A stretch of 64,000 nt of DNA from Streptomyces sp. V3I8 (GTDB lineage: Bacteria > Actinomycetota > Actinomycetes > Streptomycetales > Streptomycetaceae): the NCBI RefSeq assembly GCF_030817535.1, contig NZ_JAUSZL010000002.1:5766001-5830000 (forward strand). The letters run 5' to 3'. Under the pieces are notes generated by a model. It worked only from the letters and a program-made list of their open reading frames with translations. It was not told where the DNA came from and did not search any database. Below are positions 43,805 to 52,568 of the stretch, in pieces. How positions within the stretch are numbered: the stretch's first letter is position 1; each line of letters begins with the position of its first letter. A program made the position numbers and the translations under genes.

Positions 43805-45847
43805 GTGGGGGCCATTCCGACGCAACGGGAGTCCGAGTCCCGTGCTCCTGACACCACGGTACGCCCGCACGCGGTGGCGCGTACCTCGTTGCCGGGTAAC
43901 CCTCTCGCGCCGGGTGCGGCGCGCAGGTTCGTCCGTTCGGCACTCGCCGGATGGGCCGAACTCGGCCTGGACGGACAGGAGTTGATTACCGATCAGCTCG
44001 TGGCCGATGTGCTGGTGGTCGTCAGTGAACTCGTGACGAACGCCGTGGTGCACGCCGGCACGGACGTCGAACTGCTGTGCCGCCTCGACACCTGTTCCCA
44101 GGAGTGCCCGGCGGTCGTCCCGGGCAGCAGGGGCGCTCCCGCGACGGCTCCGGAGACCGCCCGCACGGCCTCCCCGGCGGGCACCGCGGCCGAGGCCGGG
44201 CCCGCCGTCGCGCGGGCCCTGCTCGTGGAGGTCTCCGACCACCATCCCGAACGCGCCGTCCGCGACGACGGCGCCGAACGCCCGCGCGACTCCGTCGAGT
44301 ACGGCCGCGGACTGCGGCTCGTCTCCGCGCTCTCCGACGCCTGGGGCATCACCTACCGCACCGGCGTCAAGACCGTGTGGGCGCGGCTGCCCCTCGAAGG
44401 CGCCGAGGAAGCCGAGGGTGCCGAGGGCCGGGCGGCCGCCGGGAAGACGGAGGCCACGGAGGCCTACGAGGGCGAGCACGCCCTGCGGCGGGGACAGCGG
44501 GCCGCCGAGATCCTCGCCCCCGCGCCCCGGCACCACGTGCAGCACCATGACTGGCTCAACCGCGGCGCCCTCTCCTTCCTCGCCGAGGCCTCCGACCTGC
44601 TCGGCGGGCAGCTCGACGAGGACCTGGTCGCCGCTCTCACCGGCCAGCTGGTCGTGCCGCGCCTCGCCGACTGGTGCGCGGTGTGGCTCGAGGACGAGGC
44701 GCCGGGCCGCTCCGACGGGGGTGCCGTCGGCGGACCGCGGCTCGCCCGTGTCTGGCACGGCAGCGAGAACCGCATGGAGGAACTGCGCCGCTTCCTGGAG
44801 AAGGAACCGCCCGAGCCGCCCGAGTCGGCGCGTTCCGGGCCCGTCCCCGTGCCCTGGCCCGCCGAGGCGCTGGGCCCGGGGGCGCAGGTCGGCTCGGCCC
44901 TCGCGTACCGGCTGGTCGCGGGCGGCAGGCCGCTCGGCACCCTCGTCATCGGGCGGGCCGGGCAGGACCACTTCCCCGACGAGATCACCGGGCTCGTCGA
45001 GGACCTCAGCCGCCGGGTCGCGCTCGCCGTCGGAGCGGCCCGCCAGTACGCGCGCCAGGCCACCATCAGCCGCGTGCTCCAGCGCGGGCTGCTGCCCGGG
45101 GCGGTCGCCGAGATCCCCGGGGTGCGCAGCGCGCTCGTCTACGAACCGTGCGACAAGGGCGGACCGAGCGGCGACTTCTACGACCTCTTCCCCGCCGGGG
45201 ACGGGCGCTGGTGCTTCGCCCTCGGCGACGTCCAGGGCAAGGGGCCCGAGGCGGCCGTCGTCATCGGCCTCGCCCGGCCCTGGCTGCGGCTGCTGGCCCG
45301 CGAGAGGTACGCGGTGCCCGAGGTCCTCGACCGCCTCAACCGCCTCCTCCTCGACGACGCCACCGAGACCGCCGACGCGGCGGCCCGCGCCCTGGTGGCC
45401 GCCGGCGGCGCGGGGCCCGCGGACGAGGGCCCGCAGACCCGCTTCCTCTCCCTCCTGTACGGCGAGCTCGTGCCCGTCGAGGGCGGGGTGCGCTGCACCA
45501 TGGCCTCCGCCGGGCACCCGCTGCCGCTGCTCCTGGAGGCCGGCGGGAAGGTCTCCGAGGTGGCCACGCCGCAGTCCCTCCTCGGCGTCTTCGAGGACGC
45601 CACCTACGGCTGCGGGACCTTCGAACTGCGGACCGGCGACAGCATCCTGTGCGTCACGGACGGCGTGACGGAGCGGCGCAACGGACACCGGCAGTTCGAC
45701 GACGACGACGGACTCGCGGCCGCGCTCGCCGGCTGCGACGGGCTGAGCGCCGAACTGATCGCGGAGCGCATCCGACGCCTGGTGCACGAGTTCGGCGGCA
45801 AACCGCCGGAGGACGACCTGGCGCTGCTGGTGCTGCAGGCGCAGTAG
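43805..45847 (+). CDS. SpoIIE/PP2C-type phosphatase with RsbW-like ATPase and GAF-like domains
   Basis: A 680-residue regulator. The N-terminal anti-sigma-factor-like HATPase (about 30-200) shows VVSELVTNAVVHAGTDVELL and YGRGLRLVSALSDAWG. The middle region (about 240-410) looks GAF-like (LVVPRLADWCAVWLEDEAPG, LVAGGRPLGTLVIGRA). The C-terminal PP2C/SpoIIE domain (about 430-680) has ALVYEPCDKGGPSGDFYDLF, FALGDVQGKGPEAAVVIGLA, TMASAGHPLPLLLEAGGK, LCVTDGVTERRN and PEDDLALLVLQAQ, with Asp residues placed for metal binding. GTG 43805 is a judgement; an ATG at 43730 is in frame. It is divergent from the tandem-HAMP kinase by about 100 bases. Proteins of this make-up dephosphorylate anti-anti-sigma factors, as in the OsaC/RsbU systems. 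Confidence 0.9.
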   Translation: MGAIPTQRESESRAPDTTVRPHAVARTSLPGNPLAPGAARRFVRSALAGWAELGLDGQELITDQLVADVLVVVSELVTNAVVHAGTDVELLCRLDTCSQECPAVVPGSRGAPATAPETARTASPAGTAAEAGPAVARALLVEVSDHHPERAVRDDGAERPRDSVEYGRGLRLVSALSDAWGITYRTGVKTVWARLPLEGAEEAEGAEGRAAAGKTEATEAYEGEHALRRGQRAAEILAPAPRHHVQHHDWLNRGALSFLAEASDLLGGQLDEDLVAALTGQLVVPRLADWCAVWLEDEAPGRSDGGAVGGPRLARVWHGSENRMEELRRFLEKEPPEPPESARSGPVPVPWPAEALGPGAQVGSALAYRLVAGGRPLGTLVIGRAGQDHFPDEITGLVEDLSRRVALAVGAARQYARQATISRVLQRGLLPGAVAEIPGVRSALVYEPCDKGGPSGDFYDLFPAGDGRWCFALGDVQGKGPEAAVVIGLARPWLRLLARERYAVPEVLDRLNRLLLDDATETADAAARALVAAGGAGPADEGPQTRFLSLLYGELVPVEGGVRCTMASAGHPLPLLLEAGGKVSEVATPQSLLGVFEDATYGCGTFELRTGDSILCVTDGVTERRNGHRQFDDDDGLAAALAGCDGLSAELIAERIRRLVHEFGGKPPEDDLALLVLQAQ

Positions 45848-45906
45848 ACGGGGCAGGCGGAGCCGACGGGGCCGGGCGGAACAGGTACCGCCGGGGGTAC
45901 GGGACA

Positions 45907-47148
45907 ATGGAGGACATGCCTTCCGCACTTCCCGACGGCGAGCCCGTCCCCGACGACGGGGCGCTGCCCGCGCACGCCCTGGCCGGCGCGGCCGACCGTC
46001 CGCTCGGGTTCTACCTCCACGTCCCGTACTGCGCGACCCGCTGCGGCTACTGCGACTTCAACACCTACACAGCGACGGAGCTGCGCGGCTCGGGCGGTGT
46101 ACTGGCCTCCCGCGACAACTACGCCGAGACCCTGGCCGACGAGGTCCGCCTCGCCCGCAAGGTCCTCGGCGACGACCCGCGGCCCGTCCGCACGGTCTTC
46201 GTCGGCGGCGGTACGCCCACCCTGCTCGCCGCCGACGACCTCGTACGGATGCTGGGGGCGGTCCGCGACGAGTTCGGGCTCGCGGACGACGCGGAGATCA
46301 CCACCGAGGCGAACCCGGAGTCGGTGGACCCGGCCTACCTGGCCACGCTCCGGGCCGGCGGGTTCAACCGGATCTCCTTCGGCATGCAGAGCGCCCGCCC
46401 GCACGTGCTGCGGATCCTCGACCGCACCCACACCCCCGGCCGGCCCGAGGCCTGCGTCGCCGAGGCCCGCGCGGCCGGCTTCGACCATGTGAACCTCGAC
46501 CTCATCTACGGCACCCCCGGGGAGAGCGACGACGACTGGCGGGCCTCGCTCGACGCGGCGGTCGGCGCCGGGCCCGACCACGTGTCGGCGTACGCGCTGA
46601 TCGTCGAGGAGGGCACGCAGCTCGCGCGGCGCGTCCGGCGCGGGGAGGTGCCGATGACCGACGACGACGTCCACGCGGACCGGTACCTGATGGCCGAGGA
46701 ACGTCTGTCGCAGGCCGGCTTCTCCTGGTACGAGGTCTCCAACTGGGCGACCTCCGAGGCCGGGCGGTGCCTCCACAACGAGCTGTACTGGCGGGGGGCC
46801 GACTGGTGGGGGGCCGGGCCCGGGGCGCACAGCCACGTGGGCGGGGTGCGGTGGTGGAACGTCAAGCACCCGGGGGCGTACGCGGGGGCGCTGGCGGCCG
46901 GGCGGTCGCCCGGGGCCGGGCGGGAACTGCTGTCCGAGGAGGACCGGCGGGTCGAGCGCATCCTCCTGGAACTGCGGCTTCTGGAGGGGTGTCCGTTGTC
47001 GCTGCTTCTGCCGGCGGGACTCGCGGCTTCGCGCCGGGCGCTGGCGGACGGGCTGCTTCAGGCCGGCCCGTACGAGGAGGGGCGTGCCGTCCTGACCCTG
47101 CGGGGGCGGCTGCTGGCGGACGCGGTGGTCCGCGACCTGGTGGACTGA
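45907..47148 (+). CDS. hemW: Radical SAM heme chaperone HemW
   Basis: A 413-residue radical SAM protein. The 4Fe-4S motif is YLHVPYCATRCGYCDFNTYT (CxxxCxxC plus the HemW-type CxFN, about 38-57). GGGTPT lies in VFVGGGTPTLLAADDLV, and further motifs are ITTEANPESVDPAYLATLRA, RISFGMQSARPHVLRILDRT, LDLIYGTPGESDDDW and NELYWRGADWWGAGPGAHSH. The Cys after CxxC and the HNxxYW block (LHNELYW) indicate HemW, a heme-transfer chaperone, rather than the coproporphyrinogen oxidase HemN. ATG 45907 is used; ATG 45916 is an alternative. Length is normal. Confidence 0.95.
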   Translation: MEDMPSALPDGEPVPDDGALPAHALAGAADRPLGFYLHVPYCATRCGYCDFNTYTATELRGSGGVLASRDNYAETLADEVRLARKVLGDDPRPVRTVFVGGGTPTLLAADDLVRMLGAVRDEFGLADDAEITTEANPESVDPAYLATLRAGGFNRISFGMQSARPHVLRILDRTHTPGRPEACVAEARAAGFDHVNLDLIYGTPGESDDDWRASLDAAVGAGPDHVSAYALIVEEGTQLARRVRRGEVPMTDDDVHADRYLMAEERLSQAGFSWYEVSNWATSEAGRCLHNELYWRGADWWGAGPGAHSHVGGVRWWNVKHPGAYAGALAAGRSPGAGRELLSEEDRRVERILLELRLLEGCPLSLLLPAGLAASRRALADGLLQAGPYEEGRAVLTLRGRLLADAVVRDLVD

Positions 47149-47248
47149 GGGGCTTTTCCGCCCCCGCCGCCCCTTCCCGTCCCGAGCCCGGGGGCTCCGC
47201 CCCCGAACCCCCGCCGGGTACTTCGTCCGCGGCCCCGGCGGGGGCAGG

Positions 47249-47288
47249 TCGCGCAGTTCCCCGCGCCCCCGAAGGGGCGGCGGGGGCG
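47249..47288. repeat. Dispersed GC-rich intergenic hairpin repeat, copy 3
   Basis: TCGCGCAGTTCCCCGCGCCC followed by CCGAAGGGGCGGCGGGG, a hairpin between the convergent hemW and DUF3097 genes. Immediately upstream is another GC hairpin (GGGGGCTCCGCCCCC, 47188-47202). Together they probably form the shared termination region. Confidence 0.6.
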
Positions 47289-47305
47289 AGGAAAGGCCCG
47301 GCCAC

Positions 47306-48112
47306 TCACCCCGGCACCGTCACGAAGTCGATCAGTTCCTCGACCCGTCCGAGAAGCTCCGGCTCCAGATCCCGGTAGGAGTGGACCGAGCCGAGGATCC
47401 GCTGCCACGCCGCACCCGTGTTTTCAGGCCATCCCAGCGCACGGCACACCCCCGTCTTCCAGTCCTGCCCCCGCGGCACCCGCGGCCACCCGGGAATGCC
47501 CACGGACGCCGGCTTCACGGCCTCCCACACGTCGATGTACGGATGGCCCACGACCAGCGCGTACTCGCTCGTCACGGCCTGCGCGATCCGCGACTCCTTC
47601 GTGCCCGGGACCAGGTGGTCCACGAGCACCCCCAGCCGCGCGTCCGCCGCGGGGCCGAACTCGTCGACGATCGCGGGCAGGTCGTCGACGCCCTCCAGGT
47701 ACTCCACGACGACACCCTCGACGCGGAGGTCGTCGCCCCACACCCGTTCGACCAGCTCGGCGTCGTGGCGGCCTTCGACGTAGATGCGCCCGGCGCGGGC
47801 CACCCGGGCCCGCGCCCCGGGCACGGCGACCGAACCCGACGCCGTGCGCGTGGGGCGTACCGGCGCGGCGGCGGCCGGGCGCACGAGGGTCACCACGCGG
47901 CCCTCCAGGAGGAAGCCGCGGGGCTCCAGCGGGAACACCCGGTGCTTGCCGAAGCGGTCCTCCAGCGTGACCGTGCCGGCCTCGCAGCGGATCACGGCAC
48001 CGCAGAACCCGGTCCCGGGCTCCTCGACCACGAGTCCCGGCTCCGCCGCGACCTCGGGCACGGGCCGGGACTTCTTCCACGCGGGGGTCAGGTCCGCTGA
48101 GTACTGGCGCAT
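47306..48112 (-). CDS. DUF3097 family protein
   Basis: A 268-residue actinobacterial protein of unknown function. It begins MRQYSADLTPAWKKSRPVPE. Typical blocks are FCGAVIRCEAGTVTLEDRFG, KHRVFPLEPRGFLLEGRVVT, AGRIYVEGRHDAELVERVWG, GVVVEYLEGVDDLPAIVDEF, RLGVLVDHLVPGTKESRIAQ and HPYIDVWEAVKPASVGIPGW. The IYVEGRHDAEL and D-H-L-V-P-G-T-K-E patterns resemble Toprim-like metal-binding strands (acidic residues after strands), so a nuclease or primase-like fold is possible; this is an inference. ATG 48112 is chosen; a 24-residue upstream extension has no family match. It is a single gene between hemW and an MBL-fold gene. Confidence 0.85.
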   Translation of the reverse strand: MRQYSADLTPAWKKSRPVPEVAAEPGLVVEEPGTGFCGAVIRCEAGTVTLEDRFGKHRVFPLEPRGFLLEGRVVTLVRPAAAAPVRPTRTASGSVAVPGARARVARAGRIYVEGRHDAELVERVWGDDLRVEGVVVEYLEGVDDLPAIVDEFGPAADARLGVLVDHLVPGTKESRIAQAVTSEYALVVGHPYIDVWEAVKPASVGIPGWPRVPRGQDWKTGVCRALGWPENTGAAWQRILGSVHSYRDLEPELLGRVEELIDFVTVPG

Positions 48113-48226
48113 TCTGATGACGATAGGAGAAGTGCGCGGCCGGGTGCGCCGACACCCCCCGCGACACGCCGGAGCGACGTCCACGGCACGCCGCGGCGCC
48201 GCCTCACGCGATGCCGCGCCGCCGGT

Positions 48227-48973
48227 TCACGGCACGTCGAAGCGGTGTGCCAGCGCGTCGCGTTGGGCCCGGACGAACGCCGCGTCCACCACCGCCCCGT
48301 GCCCCGGCACGTACACCGCGTCCTCGCCCCCGAGGGCCAGCAGGCGGTCCAGCGCCGCGGGCCAGTGGGCGGGCACGGCGTCGGGTCCCGCCTGGGGCTC
48401 ACCGGACTCCTCGACCAGGTCGCCGCAGAAGACGATCGCCGGCGAACCACCGCCGGTCACCAGGACCGCCAGGTCGTGGCCGGTGTGCCCGGGGCCCACG
48501 TTCGCCAGCAGGGCCCGCAGACCGCCGCCCAGGTCGAGCGCGTGCTCGTCGGCGACGAGGTGCCGCGGCCGGACCAGCAGCCCGGCCGCGTCGGCCGCCC
48601 CGCGCGGATCGGCGCCGTTGCGCACGGCGTCCGCGCGCAGTTCCTCCCGCCCGTCGCCGAGGACGCGCTCGATGCCCGCCGCGCCGAACACCTCGGCGCC
48701 CGGGAACGCCGCCGCCCCGAAGACGTGGTCGAAGTGCGGGTGGGTGAGCGCGAGATGCGTGACGTGCCCGCCGCCCAGCAGGCGGCGCGCCCGCGCGCGC
48801 AGCCACGCGCCCTCCCGCACGCTCGACCCCGCGTCGACCAGCAGCGCCGCGTCCTCGCCCGCCACCAGTCCGGCGGTGCAGTCCCAGACCGGCAGCCGGC
48901 ACCGCCCCACGTCCGGGGAGAGCCCCTCCCAGCCGGACCCGCCGCGCCCGCCCTCTTCCCATGTCACCCTCAT
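48227..48973 (-). CDS. MBL-fold metallo-hydrolase
   Basis: A 248-residue hydrolase with the binuclear-metal motif [20 protein letters not shown] (HxHxDH, about 77-82). Further ligands are [17 protein letters not shown] (His), [13 protein letters not shown] (Asp) and [16 protein letters not shown] (His). The whole domain is alpha-beta/beta-alpha MBL with no extra domain. Homologous streptomycete proteins are annotated only as MBL-fold hydrolases; the substrate is unknown. It may be cotranscribed with the DUF3097 gene 114 bases downstream. Confidence 0.88.
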   Translation of the reverse strand: MRVTWEEGGRGGSGWEGLSPDVGRCRLPVWDCTAGLVAGEDAALLVDAGSSVREGAWLRARARRLLGGGHVTHLALTHPHFDHVFGAAAFPGAEVFGAAGIERVLGDGREELRADAVRNGADPRGAADAAGLLVRPRHLVADEHALDLGGGLRALLANVGPGHTGHDLAVLVTGGGSPAIVFCGDLVEESGEPQAGPDAVPAHWPAALDRLLALGGEDAVYVPGHGAVVDAAFVRAQRDALAHRFDVP

Positions 48974-49127
48974 GGGCCGACGCTAGCGGCAGAGCGCACC
49001 CGCATGTTCCCGACAGAGCGGGACAGCCTCGTACACGTCGCCGTCCCCGATGTGCCCGGCGTCACCACATCGCAGGCCCGCCCTTGCCCGTGCCGTACCC
49101 ACCGGCCGTACACTTGGCGCGGGGATG

Positions 49128-49154
49128 CTGGCACTCGCGCTCGCTGAGTGCCAG
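49128..49154. promoter_or_regulatory. CIRCE operator (HrcA binding site)
   Basis: CTGGCACTC (49128-49136), a 9-base spacer, GAGTGCCAG (49146-49154): a perfect inverted repeat with the CIRCE spacing (consensus TTAGCACTC-N9-GAGTGCTAA). It lies 67 bases before hrcA and implies autoregulation of hrcA-dnaJ by HrcA. The remaining gap 48974-49127 shows no gene. Confidence 0.95.
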
Positions 49155-49221
49155 ACGAGGACACCGAAGACGACCGACAGACGACCGACGACCGCGCGGA
49201 AGACCACGGGAGGTGTGCGCG

Positions 49222-50238
49222 ATGCTCAGTGAACGCAGACTCGAAGTGCTGCGCGCCATCGTCCAGGACTACGTGGGCACGGAGGAACCGGTCGGTTCCA
49301 AGGCGCTCACCGAGCGCCACCGGCTGGGCGTGTCCCCGGCGACCGTCCGCAACGACATGGCGGTCCTCGAGGACGAGGGATACATCGCGCAGCCGCACAC
49401 CAGTGCCGGCCGCATCCCCACGGACAAGGGCTACCGGCTCTTCGTCGACAGACTCGCGGGCGTCAAGCCGATGACCGCGCCGGAGAAGCGGGCGATCCAC
49501 CACTTCCTGGACGCCGCCGTCGATCTCGACGACGTCGTCGGGCGGACCGTGCGGCTCCTCGCGCAGCTCACCCGGCAGGTGGCCGTCGTCCAGTACCCCT
49601 CGCTCACCCGCTCGACCGTGCGTCACGTGGAGCTCCTGTCGCTGGCCCCGGCCCGCGTCATGCTCGTACTGATCACGGACACCGGGCGCGTCGAGCAGCG
49701 CATGGTGGACTGCCCGGCCCCCTTCGGGGAGGCCTCCGCGGCGGATCTGCGCGCGCGGCTCAACAGCCGGATCACGGGGCGCCGTTTCGCGGATGTCCCG
49801 CAACTGGTGCAGGATCTCCCCGACGCCTTCGAGGCGGAGGACCGGGGGACGGTCGCGACGGTGCTCTCCACCCTGCTGGAGACCCTCGTCGAGGAGACCG
49901 AGGAGCGGCTGATGATCGGCGGTACCGCCAACCTGACGCGCTTCGGACATGATTTTCCCCTCACCATCCGTCCGGTGCTCGAGGCGCTGGAGGAGCAGGT
50001 CGTGCTCCTCAAGCTCCTCGGTGAGGTCAATGATTCGGGCATGGCCGTACGGATCGGTCACGAGAACGCCCATGAGGGACTCAACTCCACTTCTGTGGTC
50101 TCGGTCGGCTACGGTTCGGGCGGCGAAGCAGTCGCCAAACTCGGCGTGGTCGGACCGACGCGCATGGATTACCCCGGAACGATGGGAGCGGTACGAGCGG
50201 TGGCACGGTACGTAGGACAGATCCTGGCGGAGTCGTAA
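49222..50238 (+). CDS. hrcA: Heat-inducible transcription repressor HrcA
   Basis: A 338-residue repressor binding CIRCE elements. The winged-helix N-terminus has [60 protein letters not shown] and [16 protein letters not shown]. The GAF-like domain and insertion follow ([19 protein letters not shown]), with [20 protein letters not shown] and [20 protein letters not shown] near the end. ATG 49222 is preceded by GGGAGG. The CIRCE lies upstream. The next gene (dnaJ) begins on the base after the stop, so the two are coupled. Length is typical. Confidence 0.98.
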   Translation: MLSERRLEVLRAIVQDYVGTEEPVGSKALTERHRLGVSPATVRNDMAVLEDEGYIAQPHTSAGRIPTDKGYRLFVDRLAGVKPMTAPEKRAIHHFLDAAVDLDDVVGRTVRLLAQLTRQVAVVQYPSLTRSTVRHVELLSLAPARVMLVLITDTGRVEQRMVDCPAPFGEASAADLRARLNSRITGRRFADVPQLVQDLPDAFEAEDRGTVATVLSTLLETLVEETEERLMIGGTANLTRFGHDFPLTIRPVLEALEEQVVLLKLLGEVNDSGMAVRIGHENAHEGLNSTSVVSVGYGSGGEAVAKLGVVGPTRMDYPGTMGAVRAVARYVGQILAES

Positions 50239-51378
50239 GTGGCCACGGACTACTACGCCGTACTCGGCGTGCGCCGCGACGCGTCCCAGGACGAGATCAA
50301 GAAGGCATTCCGGCGGCTCGCCCGCGAGCTGCACCCGGATGTCAATCCCGATCCCAAGACGCAGGAGCGCTTCAAGGAGATCAACGCCGCGTACGAGGTC
50401 CTGTCGGACCCGCAGAAGAAGCAGGTCTACGACCTCGGCGGCGACCCGCTGTCCCAGGCGGGCGGCGCCGGCGCGGGCGGCTTCGGCGCGGGCGGCTTCG
50501 GGAACTTCTCGGACATCATGGACGCGTTCTTCGGCACGGCGTCGCAGCGGGGTCCGCGGTCGCGCACCCGGCGCGGCCAGGACGCGATGATCCGGCTGGA
50601 GATCGAACTCGACGAGGCGGCCTTCGGCACCACGAAGGACATACAGGTCGACACGGCCGTCGTCTGCACCACGTGCAGCGGTGAGGGCGCGGCGCCGGGC
50701 ACCTCCGCGCAGACCTGCGACATGTGCCGCGGCCGCGGCGAGGTGTCCCAGGTCACGCGGTCCTTCCTGGGCCAGGTCATGACGTCCCGGCCGTGCCCGC
50801 AGTGCCAGGGCTTCGGGACGGTCGTCCCGACGCCGTGCCCCGAGTGCGCGGGCGACGGACGGGTGCGCTCGCGCCGGACCCTGACCGTGAAGATCCCGGC
50901 CGGTGTCGACAACGGCACCCGGATCCAGCTCGCGGGCGAGGGCGAGGTCGGCCCCGGCGGCGGCCCCGCCGGCGACCTGTACGTCGAGATCCACGAGCTG
51001 CCGCACAACATGTTCCAGCGGCGCGGCGACGATCTGCACTGCACGGTCACCATCCCGATGACCGCGGCGGCGCTGGGCACGAAGGTGCCGCTGGAGACGC
51101 TCGACGGGCTCGAAGAGGTCGACATCCGTCCGGGTACGCAGTCGGGGCAGTCGATCCCGCTGCACACGCGCGGCGTCACGCATCTGCGCGGCGGCGGGCG
51201 CGGCGACCTCATCGTGCACGTCGAGGTCATGACGCCGACGAAGCTCGATCCCGAGATGGAGCGCGTCCTGCGGGAGCTGGCCCAGCTGCGCGGCGAGGAG
51301 CGGCCCACGGGGCAGTTCCAGCCCGGTCAGCAGGGCTTGTTCTCCCGGCTGAAGGACGCCTTCAACGGCCGTTCCTGA
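50239..51378 (+). CDS. dnaJ: Chaperone protein DnaJ
   Basis: A 379-residue Hsp40 co-chaperone for DnaK. The J domain (4-66) has YYAVLGVRRDASQDEIKKAF and the HPD triad in ELHPDVNPD. A Gly-rich linker (GGAGAGGFGAGGFGNF) follows. The zinc region carries four CxxCxGxG modules (CTTCSGEG, CDMCRGRG, CPQCQGFG, CPECAGDG), and the C-terminal substrate domains include RSRRTLTVKIPAGVDNGTRI and GGPAGDLYVEIHEL. The GTG directly follows the hrcA stop. This is the hrcA-linked DnaJ (often called DnaJ2 in Streptomyces), distinct from the dnaK operon copy. Confidence 0.97.
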   Translation: MATDYYAVLGVRRDASQDEIKKAFRRLARELHPDVNPDPKTQERFKEINAAYEVLSDPQKKQVYDLGGDPLSQAGGAGAGGFGAGGFGNFSDIMDAFFGTASQRGPRSRTRRGQDAMIRLEIELDEAAFGTTKDIQVDTAVVCTTCSGEGAAPGTSAQTCDMCRGRGEVSQVTRSFLGQVMTSRPCPQCQGFGTVVPTPCPECAGDGRVRSRRTLTVKIPAGVDNGTRIQLAGEGEVGPGGGPAGDLYVEIHELPHNMFQRRGDDLHCTVTIPMTAAALGTKVPLETLDGLEEVDIRPGTQSGQSIPLHTRGVTHLRGGGRGDLIVHVEVMTPTKLDPEMERVLRELAQLRGEERPTGQFQPGQQGLFSRLKDAFNGRS

Positions 51379-51476
51379 GGGGCGGGCGCCGGGCTCGGCG
51401 CGGGACGGCTCCCGTGGCTTATGCCCGGCGGTCGGCCGGATTCGGACTTGTACGGAGGACGTGACAACATGCCGTC

Positions 51477-52568
51477 ATGTCCTCCGCGCTGACCGATCTC
51501 CTCCCCCTCCCGATCGTGCAGGCCCCGATGGCCGGCGGCGTCTCGGTGCCGCAGCTCGCCGCGGCCGTGTCCGAGGCCGGGGGGCTCGGCTTCCTCGCCG
51601 CCGGGTACAAGACGGCCGACGGCATGTACCAGGACATCAAGCAGCTGCGCGCGGCCACGAGCCGGCCGTTCGGCGTGAACCTGTTCATGCCGCAGCCGGA
51701 GCAGGCCGACCGGGCCGCCGTCGAGGTGTACGCCCACCAGCTCGCCGGTGAGTCCTCCTGGTACCAGACCGAACTGGGCGATCCCGACAGCGGACGCGAC
51801 GACGGCTACGACGCCAAGCTCGCCGTCCTCCTCGACAACCCGGTGCCGGTCGTCTCCTTCCACTTCGGCTGCCCCACGCGCGACGTCCTGGACTCGCTGA
51901 GCCGGGCCGGCACGCTGACCCTGGTCACGGCGACCACCGCCGAGGAGGCGCAGGCCGTGCAGTGGGCGGGCGCCGACGCCGTGATCGTGCAGGGCGTCGA
52001 GGCCGGCGGGCACCAGGGCACCCACCGCGACAACCCCGAGGCCGACGGCTCCGGCATCGGGCTGCTGTCGCTCGTCGCGCTGGTCCGCGAGACCGTGCAG
52101 ATCCCGATCGTCGCGGCCGGCGGCATCATGCGCGGCAGCCAGATCGCCGCCGTGCTCGCCGCCGGCGCGAGCGCCGCCCAGCTGGGCACGGCCTTCCTCG
52201 CCACCCCGGAGTCCGGCGCCAGCCCCCTCCACAAGCAGGCGCTGACCAACCCCCTCTTCGTACGGACCCAGTTGACGCGGGCGTTCTCCGGCCGGCCCGC
52301 CCGGGGGCTGATGAACCGCTTCATGCGTGAGCACGGGCCGTACGCGCCCGCCGCCTACCCGGAGGTGCACCACCTCACCTCCGGGCTGCGCAAGGCGGCC
52401 GCCAAGGCCGGGGACGCGCAGGGGATGGCGCTGTGGGCGGGACAGGGCCACCGGCTCGCCCGTGAGCTGCCGGCCGGGCAGCTGGTGGAGGTGCTGGCGG
52501 CCGAACTCGCGTCCGCCAGGACAGCGTTGTCGGACGAGCCGGGCACGGGCGGAGGCGTCGGGCGATGA
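51477..52568 (+). CDS. Nitronate monooxygenase
   Basis: A 363-residue FMN-dependent enzyme oxidising toxic nitronates such as propionate 3-nitronate. Motifs: PIVQAPMAGGVSVPQLAAAV, GGLGFLAAGYKTADG, PFGVNLFMPQPE, VPVVSFHFGCPT, VIVQGVEAGGHQGTHRDN (with the His typical of class I) and IPIVAAGGIMRGSQIAAVLA, then GASAAQLGTAFLATPESGA. TACGGAGGACG lies upstream of the ATG. The stop overlaps the rsmE start (ATGA), so the two are cotranslated although functionally unrelated. Confidence 0.93.
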   Translation: MSSALTDLLPLPIVQAPMAGGVSVPQLAAAVSEAGGLGFLAAGYKTADGMYQDIKQLRAATSRPFGVNLFMPQPEQADRAAVEVYAHQLAGESSWYQTELGDPDSGRDDGYDAKLAVLLDNPVPVVSFHFGCPTRDVLDSLSRAGTLTLVTATTAEEAQAVQWAGADAVIVQGVEAGGHQGTHRDNPEADGSGIGLLSLVALVRETVQIPIVAAGGIMRGSQIAAVLAAGASAAQLGTAFLATPESGASPLHKQALTNPLFVRTQLTRAFSGRPARGLMNRFMREHGPYAPAAYPEVHHLTSGLRKAAAKAGDAQGMALWAGQGHRLARELPAGQLVEVLAAELASARTALSDEPGTGGGVGR

